A stretch of DNA of 60,000 nt from Apostichopus japonicus (taxonomy: Eukaryota; Echinodermata; Holothuroidea; Aspidochirotida; Stichopodidae): positions 12,761,001 to 12,821,000 of the forward strand of contig NC_092575.1 in the NCBI RefSeq assembly GCF_037975245.1. Reading direction: 5' to 3'. The first letter of the stretch is position 1, and every line of letters starts with the position of its first letter. Below are positions 23,670 through 31,084 of the stretch, in pieces. Under the pieces are notes generated by a model. That model was not told the origin of the DNA. It did no database searches and worked only from the letters and a program-made list of their open reading frames with translations. Both the position numbers and the translations under genes were made by a program.

Positions 23670-23868
23670 TTGGATGCATATTAACCTACCGTTGACGTGA
23701 TAAAATCAGACCAATTATCAATCCGATAACGAAGACCAGAATCAAGGCAACGATGAAGATTATTCCAATCTTTACAGTCTTCCACGAGAAACGACCGTTT
23801 TGATCTGACCCATCTGTCGTTCCCAAAGAAAATGGATGCACCACACTTTGATCCGCTGGATCAGACAT
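6825..23868 (-). CDS. Membrane-anchored laccase-like multicopper oxidase, 9 exons, 660 aa
   Basis: Joining 23868-23690, 20306-20248, 17081-16834, 15824-15561, 15133-14688, 13877-13696, 13385-13174, 7680-7393 and 6929-6825 gives an uninterrupted 661-codon frame. All junctions are GT-AG with matching phases. Residues 1-33 are polar, 34-57 form a hydrophobic helix (type II signal anchor), and a Cys-rich segment follows at about 86-140. Copper ligands are all present: HWHG (186/188), HSH (230/232), HPMHLH (546/549/551) and HCHLDFH (618-624). Met629, ten residues after Cys619, is the expected axial position. The family couples one-electron oxidation of phenols, amines or metals to reduction of O2 to water; animal laccases serve cuticle tanning, pigment, iron or immune roles. 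The ectodomain should be extracellular. Intron 7 holds a LINE and intron 1 giant repeats. The exon 3 acceptor could instead lie 6 nt downstream. Substrate cannot be inferred. Confidence 0.93.
7393..7680 (-). CDS. Laccase exon 8: copper motifs 3 and 4
   Basis: 96 codons, phase 0 at both ends, with acceptor CTCTTTCACAG and donor TTG|GTAAGT. It holds HPMHLHGF (type 1 and trinuclear ligands) and [12 protein letters not shown] with the type 1 Cys. The family strand [14 protein letters not shown] precedes it. A decayed duplicate is found at 28580-28840. Confidence 0.94.
8000..9274 (+). CDS. LINE endonuclease (APE/EEP domain) half of pol
   Basis: 424 codons. The EEP endonuclease signature spans about residues 100-324: ALNCQS (Asn104), LCETW (Glu133), [16 protein letters not shown] (Asp252, Asn254), TLDVVIS and ISDHHIVA (SDH catalytic pair). 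This enzyme nicks target DNA to prime reverse transcription. The frame stops at TAG 9272-9274 in a basic region ([10 protein letters not shown]) that normally leads into the RT domain; 30 open codons continue to the next Met. The hydrophobic N-terminus (residues 8-20) is unusual, so the true start may be elsewhere. Confidence 0.9.
   Translation: MESCNIAVLTLIILLWLVFCPLNRLIMESAQLKYSYSRDCLLAINEQVKQNRNLYYLPSDLFKSIRSMGVSKIKPTRRGMNRNNLQPSISHPKDRLSLLVFALNCQSAKSKSTRGIITDLIVEHDIDIFALCETWFIDNKSDDFYVHSLTPPGYDIINVPRGNGDPHGGIAVIYKKNLIIVSTSENRGSNIKSFESCEVVFSTGTKCFTFVVMYRPPPSAKNQLNTGIFFSEFSQTMQDYTIAKGDLVVVGDLNLHLDVVNDYATLNFNDLAKTLGFQQFVTQPTHQCGHTLDVVISRSTDNIVDTVRVLDLISDHHIVACNLNIAKPPPLVKIITSRKYRSVDLPAFKNDISSSDLKTASSESNNVCDLADKYNSVMSDLLNKHAPLSTKRVVIRPKQPWFTNSLHSAKRNRRKAERKWISSR
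9365..11170 (+). CDS. LINE reverse transcriptase half of pol
   Basis: 601 codons in the same frame as the endonuclease half. RT motifs in order: [18 protein letters not shown] (about 152-169), [27 protein letters not shown] (catalytic Asp230), [13 protein letters not shown] (282-294), and the YADD box (315-318). The C-terminal region has the CR1/L2-like LHWLPI...[13 protein letters not shown] segment and ends [16 protein letters not shown]. All catalytic aspartates are intact, so only the upstream stop disables pol. Confidence 0.92.
   Translation: MDCGNDFKSMFRTINDILQRKRPTKLPDHDSAKDLADQFAAYFSTKIQTIRDNLTCQNCDSSTPSPVSHSWDTFVIVSEDDLREIISKAPSPSCILDPLPSWMVKLLLDSLLPTVTEIVNTSLRSGVVPDTYKEAVIAPLLKKANLDHNTLKNYRPVSNLPFLSKVLERVVAKQLTNYMTENRLHEPLQSAYKQFHSTETALIKVHNDILWAMERQGVTILVLLDLSSAFDTIDHEVLIHRLEYLLGVHGIPLTWFKSYLSDRSHRVLVDGKFSSVQNLVYGVPQGSVLGPLLFAIYILPLGNLVREYGLDLHIYADDTQVYVSVCPTSEEGVKQAVSKLEDCLCKVQAWMSTNFLKLNADKTEVMVIGFRAQLVKFNLPSVTVAGVDVPVQTNPVRNLGVIFDSGMTMSAQVTTIIRSANYHLNNISRARKMLTTEAAKLAVHTLVTSRLDYCNSLLIGVNKSLITKLQNVQRTSARIIVKRKKYDSITSELIALHWLPIQQRIKFKVLLLVYKAHHKQSPSYISDLLQLQAPRRQLRSYISSPHFIVPRTRAVSFADRSFSCYGPKEWNTLPNHIKDAQTIHIFKKLLKCYLFQEVYCN
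13174..13385 (-). CDS. Laccase exon 7: domain 3 start
   Basis: It encodes [16 protein letters not shown] and FCDARV...[13 protein letters not shown], matching the family segment just before the VELFF strand. The donor is CAG|GTAGGT. The acceptor (CTCGAAG at 13386) has a weak pyrimidine tract, so the first dozen residues are less certain than the rest, although phase fits exon 6. Confidence 0.82.
13696..13877 (-). CDS. Laccase exon 6: domain 2/3 linker
   Basis: After acceptor CTTTACAG it encodes VGDNC...[16 protein letters not shown] and then a proline- and threonine-rich stretch. The C[11 protein letters not shown] pattern follows the YWLR strand in animal laccases. The donor is GTGAGT, phase 1. 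The latter half is poorly conserved, so the 3' boundary is supported mainly by phase. Confidence 0.8.
14688..15133 (-). CDS. Laccase exon 5: cupredoxin domain 2
   Basis: It encodes residues 251-398, starting NDPHRNTYD after a TTTGTACACAG acceptor. Family features are [16 protein letters not shown], the YRMRVISNA core strand, AGERFDF and NYWLRLKG at the 3' end. The donor is GTGAGT in phase 2. A broken duplicate of this exon lies at 2951-3462 on the other strand. Confidence 0.93.
15561..15824 (-). CDS. Laccase exon 4: copper motifs 1 and 2
   Basis: Exactly 88 codons, phase 0 at both ends, with acceptor TTTGTATAG and donor GTGAGT. It begins [11 protein letters not shown], continuing PGPKII of exon 3 as in the family. 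It contains the HWHG and TYFWHSHIG trinuclear copper-site motifs and ends GPIVIREV. Confidence 0.93.
16131..16165. repeat. (GA)n microsatellite
   Basis: A GAGAGAGATAGAGAGAGAGA-type tract inside laccase intron 3. Confidence 0.9.
16834..17081 (-). CDS. Laccase exon 3: Cys-rich start of cupredoxin domain 1
   Basis: It encodes residues 80-162. The pattern ECDRTC...[13 protein letters not shown]...CGDCP...[23 protein letters not shown] is the hallmark N-terminus of animal laccases. The donor is GTAAGT. The acceptor was taken as CTGGTAG at 17082; an alternative AG six bases further in keeps frame and removes two residues. Confidence 0.88.
18012..18250 (-). mobile_element. Degenerate LINE RT C-terminal fragment
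   Basis: Minus-strand translation contains IIQNTTA and [19 protein letters not shown], matching the C-terminal motif VLKxLHWLPVxxRIxFKI of CR1/L2/Rex-type reverse transcriptases. Frame is largely preserved but diverged. It lies in laccase intron 2, same strand as the gene. Confidence 0.6.
18922..19107. mobile_element. Internally deleted copy of the same TIR element
   Basis: It retains TTTTCAGTCAATCAGATTGC...TGACGTCA from one end and CCGACCAATCAT...GCAAACATGTTTGGGAAG...AAATCGC from the other, with most of the middle lost. Its left terminus is degenerate. It lies in laccase intron 2. Confidence 0.65.
20248..20306 (-). CDS. Laccase exon 2: short linker
   Basis: This is a 59-nt exon between a TTTTGCAG acceptor and a GTAAGA donor. 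It encodes about 20 residues rich in P, T, S and D ([12 protein letters not shown]...), a juxtamembrane stalk. Phase 2 in and phase 1 out match exons 1 and 3, which is the main support because the sequence itself is not family-diagnostic. Confidence 0.75.
21808..21880 (+). tRNA. tRNA-like sequence (probable tRNA pseudogene or SINE head)
   Basis: It shows an A box TGGTCTAGTTGG and B box GGTTCGAATCC, with a good anticodon stem TCCTC/GAGGG around loop GTATAAA (anticodon ATA). The acceptor stem AGCGTCT/GGAGGCT has one mismatch and the T stem is imperfect. An ATA anticodon is rare in functional animal tRNAs, so a decayed copy is likelier than a working gene. It lies in laccase intron 1. Confidence 0.45.
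22263..23130 (+). repeat. (ATGG)n tetranucleotide array, about 197 perfect units
   Basis: An imperfect lead-in (AGATAGATGTATGGATGT...) at 22263-22342 is followed by about 788 bp of uninterrupted TGGA repeat. It abuts a TA dinucleotide array. The array is inside laccase intron 1. Open frames across it (MDGW or SIHP repeats) are a by-product of the 4-bp period and not genes. Exact unit number in the real genome may differ from the assembly. Confidence 0.98.
23131..23200. repeat. (TA)n array
   Basis: About 35 TA units directly joining the ATGG array to the left arm of the palindrome. TA runs of this length can extrude as cruciforms and are common polymerase-slippage sites. Confidence 0.97.
23201..23561. 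repeat. 361-bp near-perfect palindrome
   Basis: Left arm 23201-23377 and right arm 23385-23561 are reverse complements over 177 bp. I count one mismatch (23348/23414) and one G-T position (23285/23477). The 7-nt loop is 23378-23384. It lies in laccase intron 1, so pre-mRNA would carry a long hairpin. TA arrays sit just outside. It could be a foldback element or an inverted-duplication assembly artefact. Confidence 0.95.
23597..23668. repeat. (TA)n array, second
   Basis: About 35 TA units between the palindrome and laccase exon 1, beginning only about 22 bp from the exon 1 donor on the minus strand. No gene is present. Confidence 0.95.
23690..23868 (-). CDS. Laccase exon 1: cytosolic tail and signal anchor
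   Basis: It starts at ATG 23868 and encodes residues 1-59 plus two bases. The segment at residues 34-57 is almost purely I/V/L/F/G/A, preceded by R and K and followed by SRQR, as expected for a type II membrane anchor. The donor is GTAGGT immediately after CAACG. A TATA-like box lies about 157 bp upstream. No cleavable signal peptide is evident. Confidence 0.85.
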
Positions 23869-24024
23869 ATTTTCTGAGGATTATTATGAAAATGTAATCA
23901 TCAAGTAACCAAAATATAACTTTAAAGTGAATTGAAATTTCTTGTTACATGTAACAACTTGGATATTGCCTTTGAAGCGAAAAGACAAAATATAGTGCTA
24001 AGAGACACAAGAAACAAACCAACT

Positions 24025-24032
24025 ATTTTATA
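24025..24032 (-). promoter_or_regulatory. Candidate laccase core promoter (TATA box, CCAAT-like)
   Basis: On the minus strand this reads TATAAAAT and is immediately preceded by an ATTGG (inverted CCAAT) at about 24034-24038. Initiation near 23995 would give a 5' UTR of about 130 nt before ATG 23868. This rests on motif match and position only; an upstream non-coding exon is not excluded. Confidence 0.35.
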
Positions 24033-24039
24033 CCAATGG

Positions 24040-27000
24040 CAATGCAACCATATAATTTATAATGACAACGTAACAGTTTTTAACATATTTAGTTTCGTTT
24101 CGTTTAATTGCAAAGTGGTGCTTAACGTTTGCACGTTTAGAAGCAATGTTGAAGAGTTTTCAAACGCACAGTCTGCACTATATATATATACTATATATAT
24201 GTGTGTGTACTGCACTGTAGGAATTTGTTTTGTTTGTGTGGCAATATTCCGTCTGTCAGTGTGGTGGATCCCCTTCGCCGAAAAATATGCGTAGTACATC
24301 TACGCCCCTGATTTTTTTCTTTTCTTGTAGTAACTTCAAACTTCTTATGCCCAAATATGAAAACGGGGGTGATTGTCCGTTTGTAACACTCAGTTTGTGT
24401 TCACAAGTTATGAAAATAGAATGCAAGCAATTTAATCAGACTAGTAATGGTTTAGTAAAGAGGATGACAAGATATACCACAAAAAGGTGTTGACATTCTT
24501 GTTTGCCAGTTTCAAGAATCCAGATGAATTATCCAGCTACGACGTAGTGGATAGTTTACATCTGTACTGACTGTGGCAGGGACAGAACCAGGGGGTAGGA
24601 AGCTTCAAAAAAGTGGGGGTGCACAACATCAGAGGGGCACTTTCTTATTCCACATCCACCACTCGTTATGCTAAACACCGATACACACCGGCTATATCAC
24701 TAAACTATATATGATGTGTTAGTATGCTTGCAATACTATTTATTGCGATTGTTTATGATCATGTAACCGTGCTACAAAAAGATATTGGAGGCCATAGCAT
24801 ATACAGACTGTTGTGTGTTCCGAACTTCTCAATACTGACTAAACTGACTATGAGATATAGAATAGCCTAGCTAAATTATGAAGTATCTTCAGGACTAGAC
24901 CTAAGAAAGTGTATGCCTACAGTGTGTCATACCCATACGTAGCAAGACCTAGACCTTCGCTAAATCACGGGCGCTTCTACTTCTACCGAATGCGAGTTAT
25001 TGTGGTGTATGGTAACTTCTGTTGGCACACCTAACGAAAGCCACAAATTTATACATGTATTGATGTGCACGCCCTCTGCACAATGGACTTCTTACTATTT
25101 ATTCTTAATTATATACAAACCTAAGAACAATACAATACACAGGAAGTTTTTACGCTTGGGTCAGCACACTTTAGACTCCGTAGCTTGCCTTCACTTTTAA
25201 AAAAGACTAAGCCTAAGCCAGTAAGCTGGATATGATAAGACCGCTAGTCGTCTACATGTTCGGGAAAATGGCTATAGGCTACTAGTGATTGCCGACATTG
25301 AAAGAAGAAAATATAGCTGTTGCATGTGATGCATTTATTGTAGTAGCCTAGAGTAACCTAGGAAAAACTAACCTAGGCTAGGCTATAGCAATTAAGCTTT
25401 AAAAGGTTATATGTATTGATAATGTGAAATTTATTGAGAATAATGATAATTTATACTATTTATTTATAAAAAACATGAAACTCGTGTATGGTTAATCTTA
25501 ATCTAGACTATACTTACTATACAATCTAAATTGGTCAACAATTAATGCTTTAGGGTAGGGGGGGGGGGTACTGGTGTGTCAAACTCTAACAGGTTTTGGC
25601 TGAAATGTAAGTTAATATAGTCTAACCCTAGTAACTTGTATGTTTATCCACATGAGAAATGTCAAATAAAACACCACATAACTAGGTCACAGCTTTGCAC
25701 TCCTTACACACCTTGCAATATAAAATAGACATAAATATGAACTGTTGGATTATTACATCTCATGCTGTTCTTAAAATACGAGTATACTCCCCAAACGTAG
25801 GTTTGGTAGCACTGTAAGTAAGGCAGTTTATATTTCCATTTTAGGCACAGCAGATCATGAAATTGGTGTATATAAATCTCAGCCCATAGCAGGGACTCCT
25901 TATGGGATGATTGTCTGAACATTCAATAAGGGACGCATTTACAGTTTTCATTGGAGATGTCACTGCCCTATCATCAGGGACGTAGCCAGGGGGGAGCAGG
26001 GGGAGCGACTGCTCCCCCCTTAAATTTCAGTGTCAGTTTTATTTTAAACTGTTCTTTATTAGCATGGTATTTTGTCAGTGCTCTTTTGATCTTGAATACT
26101 CGTCAGCTCTGTTAACTCGAATTATAATCGTAGTAACATTCAGGCCTACTGATTCAACTATACTTACTTTGGCAGCTGTAATTAGCTTAATTTAGCCTAT
26201 AGCCTATTACAAGCCTACAGTTGGCCACTGCGTAATAAAATACTAACCGCACTCGATGGACAACGTTTGTTTTCATCCTTTCTATGATTCGTCCTAATTG
26301 TTGTTGCACTAACAGCATGTTATGAAGCTAAGCTAGCAATCGTACGTTATACGCATTTCCTATAAATAATTATTACAGTACTGCTAATTCACTGCGATAA
26401 CGATATTTGTTTTTAGGCCACTGCACATCTGGCTGTCTTACAAAATATGAAAGTTTATATTGTCCATCAGTTAAGTACGTCAAATGTATTAAAGTCCAGA
26501 CATTGGACGATAAACAAGAATCATCCTACTGGAAAAATTGTAAACGAGCACTATTTATGTCTTTCTGATATGTACAATGTAAAGGAACATGTAAAAGAAT
26601 TCAAACAGGAAAGAAAATCTGCTGATAATATGATATCATATGATAATGATGAAACTGGCAAAAGATTGCACCAGATCGCATCTAAGGACCTTCAATTGTT
26701 CAAAATATCTCAAAGGGGAGTGGACACCCCTCCCCTTCGACCCTCCCTCATATCAATCGCAAGAAGTGCTCACCCTTTCAAATTCCTGGCTACACCGCTG
26801 CCTATAATACATCTCTTCAAAGAGGAATGTTTACAACAGTACATAGATATAAACTGGTAAGTATTTCAACATGGTACAAACTCAACTAAAGACCTTTGGA
26901 ATTAATTTTGTTTTACTTTTACTTTACTTTATAGCCACCGTACGCTAACTTTGGCTACACGCCAAATCGACCGTATACCACGATACAAGGACATGTGATC

Positions 27001-27041
27001 TGTAACTTACGGCCGTATACGGCAAGCCATTTCACTTTAAT
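24040..27041. other. Upstream flank of the laccase gene, no gene seen
   Basis: A 137-codon frame at 26447-26860 has no recognised domain; its second half overlaps a G/C-rich transposon-like patch. A short hAT-like patch at 25975-26030 (CAGGGACGTAGCCAGGGGG...) is visible. A TATA/GTGT microsatellite lies near 24180-24207. Confidence 0.5.
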
Positions 27042-27200
27042 TCGATATTTGATGATATCAACAATTATTGGTGATATCAGCAATTATTTAATGATATTAC
27101 CAATCAATTGCTGATATCATCAAATCATTTGATGATATCAGCAAATATTTGCTGATAGCAGCAAATCATTTAATGATATGAACAATTATTTGCTGATACC
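27042..27200. repeat. Degenerate tandem minisatellite, TGATATCA-containing
   Basis: Repeated units of about 20-25 bp of the form AAT(C/A)ATTTG(A/C)TGATATCA. Each unit contains the self-complementary GATATC or TGATATCA, so both strands read similarly. No gene. Confidence 0.85.
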
Positions 27201-27701
27201 ATGCAGCTGTAATAACTATCGAAAAAACATTAATTTTACCTTGTATACTGCGCTGAATGATCGGCCTCGGTTTTCTTGTTTGTGTTCTTGATAAGGGCTT
27301 GCTGCCAAGTGATATTTGTCAGACAGAATTTGTTATTTTGCATCACATTCAAAAATGCATATTGAGAAGGTATGAATACATTCATTCAAGCGTGTCCTAT
27401 ACGTTATTTTAATCATTGGCCCTGATTGGCTGATATTTGCGTCTGGGTTGGCTGATTATTTTTGGCATTATTACCAATCCTACCAATCAGCCATTCTCGG
27501 AAAAGGGTAGTAGGTGGTAGGTGTATTGTCACTATTGTGGCAACTCAGCAGTTTCAGACAGTGACAAAGCATATCAATTGCGTTATACTGAAAGTAAGTG
27601 TGATTTTCCAAAATCTAACTGTAATGTAAGGAATATATGTCGTTTTGCTGCTATATTCATTGGTTTTCGAGCCAGTCAGTCTGGGAGAGGGTATACGGGC
27701 A

Positions 27702-28433
27702 GCGATTTTTCCCAAACAGGTTTGCTAGTGTGCGTAAATAGTCGTTCATGATTGGTCGGAAAAGTTACGTCATCACCATAGAAGCCTTTACTTCGAGGTT
27801 CTGCATCCATTTGTTGTAACGAAGATATACCCGTTCAAAATTACCCGTAGCTTTACGTACATATATTTAGATATGTTTGGAATTGGTTTAGACATATTAA
27901 GCACACTAGTATTGTATGATCTACTTTGATCGAAGTTTTCTGTGAAGGCATTAATCGATAACATCGCACAGTGAAAGTTTCCTACAGGGTACATCACACA
28001 TGCGCTGTAGGCCTATATGTATTATAACTATGTACACAGTGCAGTGACGGAAATATATCATACTATACACTATACTGTTTTGCGTATATTCACTCAAGAC
28101 TCTTGAAGTTGCTTTTAGTGTAGGCCTACCCATTCCATGAAACGAATTCTGATTTCAATAGAACGGCTCACGAATCGTGGATAACGTAAACACGAACCAA
28201 ATAGAATGTAGCGTATGTATAATAAGTGAGGTCAACATGTAATCCAAGCATTAAAAGTAAAGTTAGGGCGTTTGAATGGAAACCCCTTAACTAGACTCAA
28301 TCAAGTGTCAGTGTGTAACTCAGTATATAACTTCGAACTTCCAAGCGATGGTTATTATTGATGCTGACGTCATGAGCAATCTGATTGGCTGAAAACTCTG
28401 TAATTGCAAACCTGTTTGGGGAAAACAAATCGC
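27702..28433. mobile_element. 732-bp TIR transposon-like element with 9-bp target duplication
   Basis: Termini are GCGATTTTTCCCAAACAGGT and the reverse complement of ACCTGTTTGGGGAAAACAAATCGC. The element is flanked on both sides by ATACGGGCA (27693-27701 and 28434-28442), an exact 9-bp direct repeat. A 9-bp duplication is typical of Mutator-like (MULE) transposons. No transposase frame is present, so it is non-autonomous. Related copies occur at 18922-19107 and 32155-32789. Confidence 0.85.
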
Positions 28434-28579
28434 ATACGGGCAAGGCGCAAATGAGTCTAATATTATTTTATCTATATTTAGGTTGGAAGTGTTCTATGAA
28501 CCTATACACCCGAAACAACACATTTCTATCGTTAATCGCTCGGTAAACGACATGTGAGCTGTGATACAATGAAAAGCGA

Positions 28580-28840
28580 AATAACCCATGCCACCCAATG
28601 ATTGCACGGCGGTTTCGCCAACCGCATTGTCGAAATGGCCAGGGTTATGCAAAGGTACCTCTACTCCAGCCGAACTTCAATCACGTGAAATGAATAGAGA
28701 CCCCCCCCCCCCCGTTTGTAACCTAATTAACCGCCAAACAGGACACTCTTTGTGGTTAATGACTTTTTATGAGTATTCATGTGTAGCCGATAACCATGGG
28801 TGGTGGTTCTGACATATGGACTTTTATGCGATGGTATGAG
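28580..28840 (+). pseudogene. Laccase exon 8 relic
   Basis: The DNA aligns with laccase exon 8: CATGCCACCCAATG (live CATGTCATCCAATG), TACTCCAGCCGAAC, CCGCCAAACA-GACACT, and GATAACCATGGGTGGTGGTTCTGACAT where the live gene has GATAATCCTGGCTGGTGGTTCTTACAT. It has multiple frameshifts, an expanded C run at about 28700 and stops. It lies on the strand opposite to the live gene and downstream of the exon 5 relic in plus-strand order. Confidence 0.75.
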
Positions 28841-29325
28841 GATTGCAATTGACGATGTCAGATTTTCCTCAAGACTTCCCATGCTATCACTGGCCATATA
28901 TAGCAGAATGTGAAAGTGGGTTTACAGAATATTTGTTAACAGTATCGATACATTTTCGCTCTACAAGTGCTGATATCCCATTCTTTCGATTGACCACTAC
29001 GAAATTTGTGTTTCCAGTCAGTCCCCAACGAGCGGGTTTTTGAGCTCAGAGAGCAGTTTTCTTGTAGCCCCGCCCCAAAAATTTGGCCAGACGTATGAAA
29101 TGCTTGAGACCTACCCCTCTGACTGACTTGTTTGAATAATGCAAAAGAAGGCGTCGCTAGCCACCATGACGCGGTAAGTTGAATGAATCTAACAACGTTT
29201 GTTTTTCGTAATTAAACAGTAAAAAAATATCTATTTTTGTCGTACTTTTTGATAAATCTCCATTGAATTTGGCGTCTTTTATAATGGCTCCAAAAAGTGC
29301 CGTTAAATTTGCCATGAACTTGACT
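28841..29325. other. No gene seen
   Basis: This lies between the laccase exon 8 relic and the tetranucleotide array. I looked for a laccase exon 9 relic (IGMAM-type coding) here and found none. Confidence 0.5.
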
Positions 29326-30141
29326 TCATCCATCCATCCATCCATCCATCCATCCATCCATCCATCCATCCATCCATCCATCCATCCATCCATCCATCCA
29401 TCCATCCATCCATCCATCCATCCATCCATCCATCCATCCATCCATCCATCCATCCATCCATCCATCCATCCATCCATCCATCCATCCATCCATCCATCCA
29501 TCCATCCATCCATCCATCCATCCATCCATCCATCCATCCATCCATCCATCCATCCATCCATCCATCCATCCATCCATCCATCCATCCATCCATCCATCCA
29601 TCCATCCATCCATCCATCCATCCATCCATCCATCCATCCATCCATCCATCCATCCATCCATCCATCCATCCATCCATCCATCCATCCATCCATCCATCCA
29701 TCCATCCATCCATCCATCCATCCATCCATCCATCCATCCATCCATCCATCCATCCATCCATCCATCCATCCATCCATCCATCCATCCATCCATCCATCCA
29801 TCCATCCATCCATCCATCCATCCATCCATCCATCCATCCATCCATCCATCCATCCATCCATCCATCCATCCATCCATCCATCCATCCATCCATCCATCCA
29901 TCCATCCATCCATCCATCCATCCATCCATCCATCCATCCATCCATCCATCCATCCATCCATCCATCCATCCATCCATCCATCCATCCATCCATCCATCCA
30001 TCCATCCATCCATCCATCCATCCATCCATCCATCCATCCATCCATCCATCCATCCATCCATCCATCCATCCATCCATCCATCCATCCATCCATCCATCCA
30101 TCCATCCATCCATCCATCCATCCATCCATCCATCCATCCAT
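29326..30141 (-). repeat. (ATGG)n tetranucleotide array on minus strand, about 204 perfect units
   Basis: About 816 bp of uninterrupted CCAT on the plus strand. It is the same tetranucleotide as the 22.3-23.1 kb array but in the opposite orientation. On the minus strand it directly follows a TAGA/TAAT tail of a LINE fragment. Confidence 0.98.
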
Positions 30142-30238
30142 CTACCTATCTAATTATCTATCTATCTATCTATCTAATTATCTATCTAATTATCTATCTA
30201 TCTATCTATCTATCTAATTATCTATCTAATTATCTAAC
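30142..30238 (-). repeat. (TAGA)n/TAGATAAT microsatellite, LINE 3' tail
   Basis: On the minus strand it reads TTAGATAATTAGATAGATAA and onward, starting immediately after the end of the LINE coding fragment. It then shifts through TAGG to TGGA and becomes the 816-bp array. Confidence 0.9.
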
Positions 30239-31084
30239 GATCGTCAGCTGTTCTTATGAGCTGGTTGAAGTCCATCCTAGTCCAGGTTTTTATGTTGTCA
30301 ATCCATGTCATTAAACCGGCCTGCCTCTCCTTCGTACTACATTTGTCCCTTCTTGCAATATAGTGTTTGCCGGGCTATTCTTCTGTCTAATTACATGACC
30401 AAACCACTGAAGTTTCCTTTTCTTCACCACTGAAAGGAGGGTTCCTGTTCCTTTATGAAACTCTCCATTATTTGCCATACTTGCTTGTTCGTGGTGTGCG
30501 AAGTGTAATAGATCTGGAGAAGTGTCCGGATATAGCTCATTTCAAAAGCATTTATTCGCTTTTCCATCTCCGCGTTTAAAGTCCACGTTTCGCAGCCATA
30601 CAGGAACACTGTTGTTACTAGTGCTCTCAGGAGGCCCATTTTTGTTTTCATTGTGATGTTCTTATCCCTCCAGATGGGCTTCAGATTTTGCCATTGAAGA
30701 TATTGCAACTGCGATTCTGATCTTAATCTCTTGCACTGACTTTGCATCATCCGTGATTGTTGCCCATAAATATTTGAACTGAGCCACTGTTTCAAGTTCT
30801 TGACCTACAATATGTACCGTTACTTTTTCGACAGAACACATCCTCATGACCTTGTTATTCTCAGCATTGATTTCCATGCCAAGTTGCTTTGCACGTTCCT
30901 CTAGTCTTGTAAGGATGGTAAGTTCCTCCGGTTGTCCTGCTATGAGGTCAATGTCATCTGCAAATCTTAGGTTGGTAATAGCTCTTCTCCCAACACGCAC
31001 TGTTCCCTCATACCCTTCAAGAGTATTACTATGGCCCTGAAATATAGGAACAGAAAATGCATCTTCTTTCAACAGATTATGCAA
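30239..31084 (-). mobile_element. LINE reverse transcriptase 3' fragment (RTE/Nimb-like)
   Basis: Minus-strand frames contain ITNLRFADDIDLIAG (the RT FADD box), EERAKQLGMEINAENNKVM, FKYLWATITDD, LVTTVFLYGCETWTLNAEME, INAFEMSYIRTLLQI and, past 30424, KRKLQWFGHVIRQ. This order is typical of the RT thumb and C-terminal region of an RTE/Nimb-like endonuclease-RT family. At least two frameshifts are present (30662-31084 and 30424-30795 are different frames). The 5' part is missing; clade is uncertain. Confidence 0.85.

Noticed and set aside
23417-23700. Hydrophobic peptides on both arms of the palindrome
   Set aside because: The same peptide on both arms simply reflects the inverted repeat and continues into the TA array as IY repeats.
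26447-26860. 137-codon plus-strand frame
   Set aside because: No recognisable domain. The second half lies in a repeat-like G/C-rich patch and there is no exon-like boundary.
22263-30141. CRISPR-like array
   Set aside because: The repeats are contiguous tetranucleotides without spacers in a eukaryotic genome.
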